Below, in pieces: positions 32,294-40,732 of a stretch of 64,000 nt of DNA. Position 1 is the first letter of the stretch. The number at the start of each line of letters is the position of its first letter. The position numbers and the translations under genes are program-made. This DNA is from an uncultured Lachnospiraceae bacterium (GTDB lineage Bacteria > Bacillota > Clostridia > Lachnospirales > Lachnospiraceae), in contig CAJUMV010000020.1 in the NCBI GenBank assembly GCA_910587715.1, forward strand, positions 1-64,000, read 5' to 3'. The notes under the pieces were generated by a model. It searched no databases and had not been told where the DNA came from. It worked only from the letters and a program-made list of their open reading frames with translations.

Positions 32294-33331
32294 CTATTCC
32301 ATATTTTTCAGCGCCGCTTCCTTTGCGGCATCGAAGGTGGTCACGTTGATGGGACCGTAGGTGTAGGTTTTATAGACCGGCGTGGACTCATTGAAGGAGT
32401 TAAAGTACACATACTCGGAGGTGATATTGATATTCTGATATACGCCCTCCCGCACGATTTCCTGTGAACTGCCGTCGGTCAGCATTCGTTTGAGAGCCGG
32501 AGAGTCCGCCGAGCTCACCTGATAATATATGTAATTGTTGTAGACGTTGAACATGTCGATGCGGTCGTTGGTCAGAACCTCCACTACGTTGTTGGATAAA
32601 TTATAGCGGCAAAGTCGGTAGTTTTCCGACACATCCATATAATAGACGTACCCGTCCTGCACAATGGGATTCCAGATATTCCCCTGCCAGACCACGGAGC
32701 TTCTGTCTGTGGAGACGTCGAGCGCGTGGAGGTAATGGTCTTCCGCCGTGCCGTTGTAGTAGATTCTGCCGTTTACAAAGCAGTTGGGGTTGATAATTCC
32801 CTCCGCTACAATCTGCGCATCCTTTTTATCGATCCGTATCTTTGCCAGAGCGGTGCCCGCCTGCTTGTCGTACTTTTCGTAATAGAGATAGCTGCCGCAA
32901 AGCTGCATGTTGACGATATTACAGCGATCCAGCCCGGTCACCGATTTCCCTTTCAGATTGCTCCGGTAGATGCCGGATATGTTTACGGCGCCGCCGATGC
33001 CGCCGGAGCCGGTGCTTCCGCTGCTCTGGGAATAGTAGAGATAATTGCCCGACGCGTTGATGGCGGAGACTGCGCCGTCGTTAAACTTGATCAGGTCTGT
33101 CTCGTCCGGATTCATGGAGTAGAGGGCGAAGTTATCATAGGCATTGGCGAAATATACCCGCCCGTCCATCTCGCAGAAATACCCGCCGTTGTTCAGATTC
33201 CCGGGCGTGTTTCCCGTGGCGTAGTCGTCGTTTAAGGGAATGCGGCTGCTCAGGATGACCACCACCAACAGGACTATTAAAATAACTCCTGTTATCGAAA
33301 AAATAAGAATATTTTTTGCTCTGCTTGACAT
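32294..33331 (-). CDS. Membrane-anchored DUF5050-like beta-propeller protein
   Basis: 345 residues. A single N-terminal membrane helix (AKNILIFSITGVILIVLLVV) is followed by an extracellular repeat domain. Strand repeats with YFANAYDNFALYSMNPDETD, NYLYYSQSSGS, SYLYYEKYDKQ, GRIYYNGTAED, GYVYYMDVSEN and NYIYYQVSSAD recur about every 45 residues, as in DUF5050 propellers. Its ligand is unknown. A strong GGGGAGGGGAG precedes the ATG. It is divergent from pheA. Confidence 0.8.
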   Translation of the reverse strand: MSSRAKNILIFSITGVILIVLLVVVILSSRIPLNDDYATGNTPGNLNNGGYFCEMDGRVYFANAYDNFALYSMNPDETDLIKFNDGAVSAINASGNYLYYSQSSGSTGSGGIGGAVNISGIYRSNLKGKSVTGLDRCNIVNMQLCGSYLYYEKYDKQAGTALAKIRIDKKDAQIVAEGIINPNCFVNGRIYYNGTAEDHYLHALDVSTDRSSVVWQGNIWNPIVQDGYVYYMDVSENYRLCRYNLSNNVVEVLTNDRIDMFNVYNNYIYYQVSSADSPALKRMLTDGSSQEIVREGVYQNINITSEYVYFNSFNESTPVYKTYTYGPINVTTFDAAKEAALKNME

Positions 33332-33389
33332 AGGACTCCCCTCCCCGAATCACACATTCGTAACAGTACTATTATATCTGGAAAGCCGC

Positions 33390-33418
33390 TTGCTATCAAG
33401 AACAAATTGCGGTAAACT
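33390..33418 (+). promoter_or_regulatory. Candidate promoter of pheA
   Basis: -35 TTGCTA (33390-33395), a 17-bp spacer, -10 TAAACT (33413-33418). Transcription would begin near 33425, so the message would start with the hairpin at 33429-33510. Confidence 0.5.
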
Positions 33419-33428
33419 TTACTTATCA

Positions 33429-33510
33429 GTTCAGTCAGAGCTGCATCCGTCGGGCAAATCGTGCTCGCACGAATTTGACAGATGGATACAGCCCATGGCG
33501 CGGACTGAAC
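33429..33510 (+). promoter_or_regulatory. Extended hairpin in the pheA leader
   Basis: Closed by GTTCAGTC (33429-33436) with GACTGAAC (33503-33510). Inside are GCTG/CAGC, CATCCGTC paired with GACAGATG, and the tip CAAATCGTGC with GCACGAATTTG. The 3' end lies 25 bases before the pheA ATG. No T tail follows, and no T-box specifier/antiterminator pattern is recognised. It may be a regulatory RNA structure or an intergenic palindromic repeat. Confidence 0.6.
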
Positions 33511-33535
33511 GAAATTATTGAAAGGGACAGAAAAC

Positions 33536-34663
33536 ATGGATTTGCTGAAACTGCGTGGGCAGCTTGACGAGATTGATGAGAAAATCGTGGCGCTTTATGA
33601 AGAGCGTATGGCAATTTCCTCTCAGGTAGCCGACTATAAAATCGAGACGGGAAAGAAAGTATTTGACAGGGTCAGGGAGGAAGAGAAGCTTAAGACAGTG
33701 CGTTCTCTCACCCATGACCCTTTTAATGCCCATGGCGTGCAGGAGCTGTTTGAACAGATTATGTCTATGAGCAGGAAGCTCCAGTATAAGAAGCTGGTGG
33801 AAGCGGGCTCTTTAGGAAGGCTGCCTTTTATCAGGGTGGACAGGCTGGAGACGGAGAGCGCCAGAGTGGTCTTTCAGGGAGCGGAGGGCGCTTACTCCCA
33901 GATGGCGATGTTTCGCTATTTCGGGGAGCAGGTGAACAGCTTCCATGTGGAGACCTTTCGGGACGCCATGACGGCGATAGAGGAGGGAAGCGCGGATTTC
34001 GCGGTGCTGCCCATCGAAAATTCCACGGCGGGAATCGTCAGTGAGATTTATGACCTGCTGGTGGAGTTTGAGAATTATATCGTGGGGGAGCAGATTATAA
34101 AAATCGAGCACTGCCTGATGGGGCTGCCGGGGACGGAGCTTTCACAGATTAAGACGGTGTACTCGCATCCGCAGTCGCTGATGCAGAGCGCCAGATATTT
34201 GAATGAACATGAGGAATGGAGACAGGTCAGCCTGAAAAATAACGCTTTCGCCGCCCGCAAGGTGAGCGAGGAGGGGGACCAAACGCAGGCGGCTATCGCC
34301 AGTGAGCAGGCGGCGAAGATTTACGGTCTGGAGATACTGAAACGGGGCGTCAACCAGTCGGATACCAATTCCACCCGTTTTATCATCGTTACCAACCAGA
34401 AGATATTTCGGAAGGATGCGGGAAAAATCAGCATTTGTCTGGAGGTGCCCCATGAGAGCGGCTCCCTCTATCACATGCTGTCCCATTTTATCTATAATAA
34501 TCTGAACATGTCGAGGATTGAGAGTCGCCCGATTGAGGATCGGAACTGGGAGTATCGTTTCTTTATTGACTTTGAGGGGAATTTTGCGGACGGTGCGGTG
34601 AAGAACGCGCTGCGGGGACTGCGGGACGAGGCGCGGAACCTGAGAATACTGGGAAACTACTAG
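33536..34663 (+). CDS. pheA: Chorismate mutase / prephenate dehydratase
   Basis: 375 residues from the ATG at 33536. The N-terminal AroQ chorismate mutase (MDLLKLRGQLDEIDEKIVAL, KKVFDRVREEEKL) is about 90 residues. The prephenate dehydratase domain (VVFQGAEGAYSQMAMFRYFG, PIENSTAGIVSEIYDLL, SDTNSTRFIIVTNQ) is followed by an ACT domain (ISICLEVPHESGSLYHMLSH, NLSRIESRPI-like ESRPIEDRNWEYRFFIDFEG) for Phe feedback. It makes phenylpyruvate for phenylalanine. Confidence 0.96.
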   Translation: MDLLKLRGQLDEIDEKIVALYEERMAISSQVADYKIETGKKVFDRVREEEKLKTVRSLTHDPFNAHGVQELFEQIMSMSRKLQYKKLVEAGSLGRLPFIRVDRLETESARVVFQGAEGAYSQMAMFRYFGEQVNSFHVETFRDAMTAIEEGSADFAVLPIENSTAGIVSEIYDLLVEFENYIVGEQIIKIEHCLMGLPGTELSQIKTVYSHPQSLMQSARYLNEHEEWRQVSLKNNAFAARKVSEEGDQTQAAIASEQAAKIYGLEILKRGVNQSDTNSTRFIIVTNQKIFRKDAGKISICLEVPHESGSLYHMLSHFIYNNLNMSRIESRPIEDRNWEYRFFIDFEGNFADGAVKNALRGLRDEARNLRILGNY

Positions 34664-34668
34664 AATGT

Positions 34669-34771
34669 GAAGCGTGAAAAGTATTTCTAAAACTCAGCAG
34701 CAGAGGCTGCTTCGTTAAGAAATACTAAGTTTCACGCGAGAGAATGCCAAAAGCAGGCATTCTCCGCAGCA
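34669..34771. repeat. Palindromic intergenic element, full copy
   Basis: Two nested hairpins: GCGTGAAAAGTATTTCT (34672-34688) with AGAAATACT...TTCACGC (34718-34737), capped by AGCAGC-AGAG-GCTGCT (34696-34711); then GAGAATGCC (34740-34748) with GGCATTCTC (34756-34764). Its edges GAAGCGTGAAA and GGCATTCTCCGCAG recur at 40701-40728. It occupies the whole gap between pheA and the DUF815 gene. Confidence 0.75.
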
Positions 34772-34789
34772 CTTTTGGAGGAAATAACA

Positions 34790-36088
34790 ATGCGGGAAGA
34801 GGAACTGATTATCTATAAGGAGTTTGCGGACGGGGACGTTCTGCGGGATGTAGTGTGGCTGATGGAGCATTACCGTGCCGGGGACGGCAGAGCGAGACCG
34901 CTCTTTTATCGGTGTATGCACAGACTTTCCGAATTGGCGGCGGATCACGGGTTTTACGGGAATCTCTGGCACTGTTATCTGACAAACCTCCTGGTGAACA
35001 ATGAAAACAGCTATAGCTGTGCCTGCGAGATGCGCGGTGAGGTGGAAGGCAGCATCAACGAGCTGGTGCTGCACGACATCGCTATTTTTAAGGAATTTTT
35101 TGATTACGACTTTACGGAGATGATGGTGGTCTTAAAGGCGCCGGAGTTTGCCGTGGTTCTCGCCTATGAAGGGTCTTTGGCGAACAGCAAGATTTATAAC
35201 CGGCGGATACGTGACCGTATCTGTACGCTGGCGCAGCATTTCGTAAAGAATGAAAGTGCGGAGGCGATGAAGGCTACGCTCACGCAGTTTTACAGAGAGT
35301 ATGGCGTGGGAGATCTGGGACTGCACAAGGCGTTTAGGGTGGAGCACGGGGAGAACGGTGCGGCAATTGTACCAATACGCAATATCGCTCATGTGCATTT
35401 GGATGACCTGGTGGGTTACGAGATTCCGAAAAAGAAGCTGACGGAGAATACGGAAGCCTTTGTGGCGGGAAGGCGCGCCAACAACTGCCTGCTGTTCGGG
35501 GATGCCGGCACGGGAAAATCCTCCTGCGTAAAGGCAATCGCCAACGAATATTACGACAGGGGGCTACGTATTATTGAACTGTACAAGCATCAGTTTCAGG
35601 ATCTGAACGCGGTGATCGGACAGGTCAAGAACCGGAATTACAAGTTTATCATCTACATGGACGACCTAAGCTTCGAGGACTTCGAGGTGGAGTACAAATA
35701 CTTAAAGGCGCTGATTGAGGGCGGGCTGGAGAAAAAACCGGCAAACGTGCTGATTTACGCGACCTCCAATAGACGGCACCTCATTCGGGAGAATTACAGC
35801 GACAAGGCGGACAGGCGGGACGAGGATATGCACGCGGGGGACACGGTGCAGGAGAAGCTGTCGTTAGTCTACCGCTTCGGTGTGACCATCTTTTTCGGCT
35901 CGCCGGATAAGAAGCAGTTCCAGCAGATTGTAAAGACGCTGGCGGTGAGAAACGGACTGAATGTGCCGGAGGAAGAGCTGCTCCTTCTGGCGAATAAATG
36001 GGAGCTTTCCCACGGCGGGCTCTCCGGCAGGACGGCGCAGCAGTTCATTGACTTCCTATTGGGTCAGGGTGTGGGGGATAAAACATGA
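34790..36088 (+). CDS. DUF815-family AAA ATPase
   Basis: 432 residues from the ATG at 34790 (MREEELIIYKEFADGDVLRD), preceded by GGAGG. The N-terminal half is a helical domain of unknown role. HLDDLVGYEIPKKKLTENTE leads into an AAA core with Walker A LLFGDAGTGKSS (about 235-246), Walker B FIIYMDDLSFED and ATSNRRHL. DUF815 ATPases are predicted AAA+ proteins without defined substrate. The ATGA overlap with ppx indicates coupled translation, hinting at a link with polyphosphate metabolism. Confidence 0.9.
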   Translation: MREEELIIYKEFADGDVLRDVVWLMEHYRAGDGRARPLFYRCMHRLSELAADHGFYGNLWHCYLTNLLVNNENSYSCACEMRGEVEGSINELVLHDIAIFKEFFDYDFTEMMVVLKAPEFAVVLAYEGSLANSKIYNRRIRDRICTLAQHFVKNESAEAMKATLTQFYREYGVGDLGLHKAFRVEHGENGAAIVPIRNIAHVHLDDLVGYEIPKKKLTENTEAFVAGRRANNCLLFGDAGTGKSSCVKAIANEYYDRGLRIIELYKHQFQDLNAVIGQVKNRNYKFIIYMDDLSFEDFEVEYKYLKALIEGGLEKKPANVLIYATSNRRHLIRENYSDKADRRDEDMHAGDTVQEKLSLVYRFGVTIFFGSPDKKQFQQIVKTLAVRNGLNVPEEELLLLANKWELSHGGLSGRTAQQFIDFLLGQGVGDKT

Positions 36089-37614
36089 AAACATTTGCAG
36101 CGATAGACGTGGGCTCGTATGAGCTGGGCATGAAAATATTTGAGATTTCGTCAAAGAACGGTCTGCGGGAAATCGACCATATCAGGCACCGGATTGATCT
36201 GGGGACGGATACCTTTGCCACGGGGAAGATGAGCTATGACCGGGTAGACGAGCTTTCCCGGGTGCTGCGGGATTACAATGATATTATGAAAAGCTACAAG
36301 GTGGACGATTACACCGCTTACGGCACGAGCGCCATCCGGGAGACGGAAAATACCATGATTGTGCTGGACCAGATTGCTCAGCGCACAGGCATCCGTATCG
36401 AGGTGCTCAGCAATTCGGAGCAGCGTTTCTTAAATTACAAGGCGATTGCATCCAGAGGGCGCTTCAATAAAATCGTGGAGAAGGGAACCGCGATTGTAGA
36501 TATCGGCGGCGGCAGTATCCAGATATCCCTCTTTGACAAGGATACGCTCGTGACCACCCAGAATATGCGTCTGGGGGTGCTCAGACTGCAGGACCGGCTC
36601 GGGCGGTTAAATATCAGCCCGAGGCAGTACGAGGTGATTCTGGACGAGATGGTGAGCTCCCAGATACAGCTTTTTAAAAAGTTGTATCTGAAGGAGGGGC
36701 AGATTGAGAACATCATCGTAGTGGACGACTATATTTCCGCCATCGTCGGGAAGAACGTGCTGGGGTTAGAGGAGAGCAGCGTGGAAGCGCCTGCCGTGGA
36801 AAAGTTTCTCGAGCGGATACGATCCAAATCAAACCAGCAGGCGGCAAAAGCACTGGACATGCCGGAAGAAAACATTCCGCTTCTCTATATTTCGGGCATT
36901 CTGATCAACCGGATTGCCAAGATGATGGGCGCCAATATGATTTGGGCGCCGGGCGTGACGCTCTGTGACGGCATGGCATACGAGTATGCTCAAAAGCATA
37001 AAATCATCAGGGAAGAGCATGATTTCGAGCAGGATATTATTGCCTGCGCACAGAATATCAGCAAACGGTATATGGGCAGTAAACGCCGGGGAGAGACATT
37101 GGAAAAGATTGCCCTGACCATCTTTGACAGCATGAAGAAGGTGCACGGTCTGGGGAAGCGGGAGCGGCTGCTCTTGCGCATTGCCACGCTCTTACATGAC
37201 TGTGGCAAGTATATCAGTCTGGTGAATCTGGGCGAGTGCTCCTACAATATCATCATGTCCACGGAAATCATCGGACTGTCCCACACAGAGCGGGAGATTG
37301 TGGCGAATGTGGTAAAGTATAATCACATGGATTTTGATTACTGGCAGGTGATGGGCGGAAATGTCACGATTGACAGGGACGCGTATCTGACGATTGCGAA
37401 GCTGACTGCCATATTAAAGGTGGCGAACGGGCTTGACCGCAGCCATAAGCAGAAGTTTAAGGATGTAAAGGCGGTGTTAAAGGAGCGGGAGCTTGTGATT
37501 ACCGTGGACGAGTCGGTGGATATCACGCTGGAGAAAGGACTGTTTACGAAACGCTCCAATTTCTTCGAGGAGGTTTACAGCGTCCGTCCGGTAATCAGGC
37601 AGCGGCATATATAA
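36085..37614 (+). CDS. ppx: Ppx/GppA exopolyphosphatase-like phosphatase with HD domain
   Basis: 509 residues. The ASKHA-fold N-terminal domain has FAAIDVGSYELGMKIFEIS, YGTSAIRETENT and VDIGGGSIQISLFD. The C-terminal HD-type domain has LLRIATLLHDCGKYISLVNL and ATLLHD-type metal residues. It would hydrolyse polyphosphate or pppGpp. It lies between the DUF815 ATPase and ppk, forming a polyphosphate operon. Confidence 0.92.
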   Translation: MKTFAAIDVGSYELGMKIFEISSKNGLREIDHIRHRIDLGTDTFATGKMSYDRVDELSRVLRDYNDIMKSYKVDDYTAYGTSAIRETENTMIVLDQIAQRTGIRIEVLSNSEQRFLNYKAIASRGRFNKIVEKGTAIVDIGGGSIQISLFDKDTLVTTQNMRLGVLRLQDRLGRLNISPRQYEVILDEMVSSQIQLFKKLYLKEGQIENIIVVDDYISAIVGKNVLGLEESSVEAPAVEKFLERIRSKSNQQAAKALDMPEENIPLLYISGILINRIAKMMGANMIWAPGVTLCDGMAYEYAQKHKIIREEHDFEQDIIACAQNISKRYMGSKRRGETLEKIALTIFDSMKKVHGLGKRERLLLRIATLLHDCGKYISLVNLGECSYNIIMSTEIIGLSHTEREIVANVVKYNHMDFDYWQVMGGNVTIDRDAYLTIAKLTAILKVANGLDRSHKQKFKDVKAVLKERELVITVDESVDITLEKGLFTKRSNFFEEVYSVRPVIRQRHI

Positions 37615-37636
37615 AGAAAAAGGAGACCGTGGGGTT

Positions 37637-39778
37637 ATGGCACAGGAAAATGTTTTTTCGGAGGAAGCGTATTATACAAACAGGGAGTTGAGCTGGCTGC
37701 TCTTTAACGAGAGAGTGCTGGCGGAGGCGCGGGATAAGCAGCTGCCGTTATTTGAACGGCTGAAATTCTTAAGCATCACGGCGTCTAATCTGGACGAGTT
37801 TTTTATGGTGCGCGTGGCTTCCTTAAAAGATATGGTGAACGCGGGTTATAAGAAGCGGGACATTGCGGGCATGACGGCAACGGAGCAGCTTGTTCTGGTA
37901 AACGAGAAGACCCATCAGCTTGTGAACCAGCAGTACAATACTTACAATCGTTCCCTTTTGCCGCAGCTTTCGGCGAACGGGCTGCGCATCATTACCCATC
38001 ATGAGGATTTGACGAAGGAGGAAGCGGCATACGTGGACAGCTATTTTACGGATAATGTCTACCCGGTGCTCACGCCTATGGCGGTGGACTCTTCCCGTCC
38101 TTTTCCGTTAATCCGCAATAAGTCCCTGAATCTGGGGGCTTTGATGACGAAGAAAAACGGCGGCGGGGAGATGGAATTTGCCACCGTGCAGGTGCCGAGC
38201 GTCCTTTCCCGTCTGGTAGAAATTCCTTCACAGGAGGGACGGCGGCTGATTCTTCTGGAGGAAGTGATTGAGCGCAACATCCACAAGCTGTTCTTAAATT
38301 ATGATATTGTCTGCTCCTATCCTTTTCGGATTATGCGAAACGCCGATCTGACGATTGAGGAGGAGGAAGCGGAGGATCTCTTACAGGAGATTGAGAAGCA
38401 GTTAAAAAAGAGACAGTGGGGACAGGTGATCCGTCTGGAGGTGGAGGAGGGCATCGACAGCCGTCTTCTCAAGCTGATTCGGGAGGAACTGGCGATTCCG
38501 AAGGAGGATATTTACGCCATCGGCGGACCGTTAGACCTTACCTTTCTGATGAAACTCTATGGCATGGAGGGTTTTGAGCATCTGAAAGAGCATAGTTATC
38601 TGCCGCCCCAGATTGTGCCAGAGCTGCCGGAGGACGCGGACGTGTTTGCGAAAATCAGGGAGGGAGATATCCTCATGCATCATCCGTATCAGAGCTTCGA
38701 GCCGGTGGTGCGGTTTATCAGGCAGGCGGCGCGCGACCCGGAGGTGCTTGCCATCAAGCAGACGCTTTACCGCGTCAGCGGCAATTCCCCCATCATAGCG
38801 GCTTTGGAGCAGGCGGCGGAAAACGGCAAACAGGTTTCCGTGCTCGTGGAGCTGAAGGCGAGATTCGACGAGGAAAATAACATTGTATGGGCGAAAAAGC
38901 TGGAGAAGGCGGGCTGTCATGTCATTTACGGTCTGGTGGGACTTAAGACGCACAGTAAAATAACACTTGTTGTGAGAAGAGAGGAGAACGGCATTCGCCG
39001 TTATGTGCATCTCGGTACGGGCAACTACAACGATTCCACGGCGAAACTTTACACGGACGTCGGTTATTTCACCTGTTCGGAAATGATCGGGGAGGATGCG
39101 ACGGCAGTGTTTAATATGCTTTCGGGCTATTCGGAGCCGAGGAGCTGGAACCGGCTTTCCTTGGCGCCGCATTGGCTGAAAGACAGATTTATTCAACTGA
39201 TTGCCAGAGAGAAAACCCATGCAGAGGCGGGAAGACAGGCCGGCATCATTGCCAAGATGAACGCGCTCTGCGATAAGGACGTGATCGAAGCGCTCTACGC
39301 GGCAAGCGTGGCGGGAGTGAAGATTGAGCTGATCATCCGCGGCATCTGCTGTCTTCGGGTGGGCATACCCGGTGTCAGCGAGAACATAACGGTTCGCTCC
39401 CTTGTGGGGAACTTTTTGGAGCATGCCCGTATCTTCTACTTTGAAAACGACGGTAAGCCGGAATATTACTGCGCAAGCGCGGACTGGATGCCGAGAAACT
39501 TAGAGCGGCGGGTGGAAATCCTTTTCCCGATTGAGAAGCCCGCCCTGCAGGAGAAGCTGAAAACCATTCTCGATTATCAATTAAAGGACACGGTAAAAGC
39601 GTCGGTTCTGCAGCCCGACGGCAGTTATGCGAAGGTGGATAAGCGGGGGAAGGAAGTGTTCAATGCCCAGCTTGCGTTCTGTAAGGAGGCAAAGGCGGCG
39701 GCGAAGGAGAAGGCGGGGACGGTGCATAAGAGGGTGTTTATTCCGAAGATGCATCATGAGGAAAGCGAAAGAGGATAA
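37637..39778 (+). CDS. ppk: Polyphosphate kinase 1
   Basis: 713 residues. NRELSWLLFNERVLAEARDK at the N terminus, SNLDEFFMVRVASLKD, then the kinase core with HHPYQSFEPVVRFI, VSVLVELKARFDEENNI, and the phospho-His region GLKTHSKITLVVRRE and HLGTGNYNDSTAKLYTD. It makes polyphosphate from ATP reversibly. A highly basic/Ala-Lys C-terminal tail follows the catalytic domains. Encoded directly after ppx. Confidence 0.96.
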   Translation: MAQENVFSEEAYYTNRELSWLLFNERVLAEARDKQLPLFERLKFLSITASNLDEFFMVRVASLKDMVNAGYKKRDIAGMTATEQLVLVNEKTHQLVNQQYNTYNRSLLPQLSANGLRIITHHEDLTKEEAAYVDSYFTDNVYPVLTPMAVDSSRPFPLIRNKSLNLGALMTKKNGGGEMEFATVQVPSVLSRLVEIPSQEGRRLILLEEVIERNIHKLFLNYDIVCSYPFRIMRNADLTIEEEEAEDLLQEIEKQLKKRQWGQVIRLEVEEGIDSRLLKLIREELAIPKEDIYAIGGPLDLTFLMKLYGMEGFEHLKEHSYLPPQIVPELPEDADVFAKIREGDILMHHPYQSFEPVVRFIRQAARDPEVLAIKQTLYRVSGNSPIIAALEQAAENGKQVSVLVELKARFDEENNIVWAKKLEKAGCHVIYGLVGLKTHSKITLVVRREENGIRRYVHLGTGNYNDSTAKLYTDVGYFTCSEMIGEDATAVFNMLSGYSEPRSWNRLSLAPHWLKDRFIQLIAREKTHAEAGRQAGIIAKMNALCDKDVIEALYAASVAGVKIELIIRGICCLRVGIPGVSENITVRSLVGNFLEHARIFYFENDGKPEYYCASADWMPRNLERRVEILFPIEKPALQEKLKTILDYQLKDTVKASVLQPDGSYAKVDKRGKEVFNAQLAFCKEAKAAAKEKAGTVHKRVFIPKMHHEESERG

Positions 39779-39782
39779 TAAT

Positions 39783-40370
39783 ATGAAAATTTATCTTGCC
39801 TCGGCGTCGCCGAGACGGAAGGAGCTTTTAAAGCAGGTGGGGATTTCCTTTAGGGTCGTACCGAGTACGGTGGAGGAGAAGATTACGAAAGAGAAGCCGA
39901 ACGAGGTGGTGGAGGAGCTGTCTTACCAGAAGGTGGTGGATGTCTGCGGAAGGCTTGTAGCGGAAGGAAAAGAGGATTTTGTCGTGATTGGTGCGGACAC
40001 GGTAGTGAGCGCATGGGGGAAAATACTTGGCAAGCCGGCGGATAAGACGGACGCGGCACGTATGTTAAAGGATTTGCAGGGCAGCAGCCATCAGGTTTAT
40101 ACGGGTGTTACCCTTGCATGGAAGTATAAGGATATGTCCCCTATGTACGCTGTTTTTTCCGAGTGTACGGATGTGACTATGTATGCCATGAGCGATGAGG
40201 AAATACAAAAGTACGTGGACAGCGGGGAACCTATGGACAAGGCGGGCGCGTATGCGATTCAGGGGCTTTGCGCGGCGCATATTCAGGGTATCTGCGGGGA
40301 TTATAACAATGTGGTGGGGCTGCCGGTGGGACGGCTTTGTCAGGAAATGAAGAGAAGAGGGCTGTTGTAG
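39783..40370 (+). CDS. maf: Maf-family nucleotide pyrophosphatase
   Basis: 195 residues from ATG 39783, just after ppk. Signature LASASPRRKELLKQVGISF, ADTVVSAWGKILGKP, and GAYAIQGLCAAHIQGICGDY with NNVVGLPVGRL. Maf proteins hydrolyse dTTP/UTP or modified NTPs to monophosphates. A long alternative frame upstream overlapping ppk (Arg-rich) is a shadow. AGAGGATA serves as ribosome binding site. Confidence 0.95.
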   Translation: MKIYLASASPRRKELLKQVGISFRVVPSTVEEKITKEKPNEVVEELSYQKVVDVCGRLVAEGKEDFVVIGADTVVSAWGKILGKPADKTDAARMLKDLQGSSHQVYTGVTLAWKYKDMSPMYAVFSECTDVTMYAMSDEEIQKYVDSGEPMDKAGAYAIQGLCAAHIQGICGDYNNVVGLPVGRLCQEMKRRGLL

Positions 40371-40451
40371 GCGTGTAACAGGAAGCCGGTTGTGCAGAGC
40401 GACAGGATAGTGGTGTTATGTAAACTATATTTCCCAAAAAGGAGGAGAGTT

Positions 40452-40709
40452 ATGTTTGACGAGAAGGTAGTGCAGTGTTTTTTAGAGAATCAATTGCAGC
40501 TTTACCCGGAAAAGGTAGCAGAAACCTACGAGGAGGCGGAGAACTTTTTGGAGGAGTGCATGGCGGTTGTAGTGGACTCCGTGAAGGAAGTGTGGGAGTT
40601 TTTCGAGGAGGAGGGCGTCGATATGGAGGGTGCCGACGAGGAAGAAATTCTGGAAGCGGACGAGGTGTTTGAGATTGGCGACGGAAGATACTTAATAGTC
40701 GAAGCGTGA
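40452..40709 (+). CDS. Small acidic protein of unknown function
   Basis: 85 residues from ATG 40452, preceded by GGAGGAGAG. Very acidic (MFDEKVVQCFLENQLQLYPE, FFEEEGVDMEGADEEEILEA, ending FEIGDGRYLIVEA). Similar small proteins are common in Lachnospiraceae, sometimes labelled glyoxalase without evidence. No metal site or fold signature is visible. Its stop codon lies within the truncated palindromic element at 40701. Confidence 0.7.
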   Translation: MFDEKVVQCFLENQLQLYPEKVAETYEEAENFLEECMAVVVDSVKEVWEFFEEEGVDMEGADEEEILEADEVFEIGDGRYLIVEA

Positions 40710-40728
40710 AATACGGCATTCTCCGCAG
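40701..40728. repeat. Truncated copy of the palindromic element
   Basis: GAAGCGTGAAA (40701-40711) and GGCATTCTCCGCAG (40715-40728) match the left edge and right part of the element at 34669-34771, with everything between missing. The left piece overlaps the end of the small acidic gene. Confidence 0.6.
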
Positions 40729-40732
40729 AGCG

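Noticed and set aside
33429..33510. T-box leader for pheA
   Set aside because: No T-box antiterminator sequence (TGGNACCGCG-like) and no terminator with T run follow the hairpin.
39627..39782. Arg-rich N-terminal extension of Maf
   Set aside because: It lies in an alternative frame of the ppk gene end; the Maf family begins at MKIYLASASPRRK (39783).
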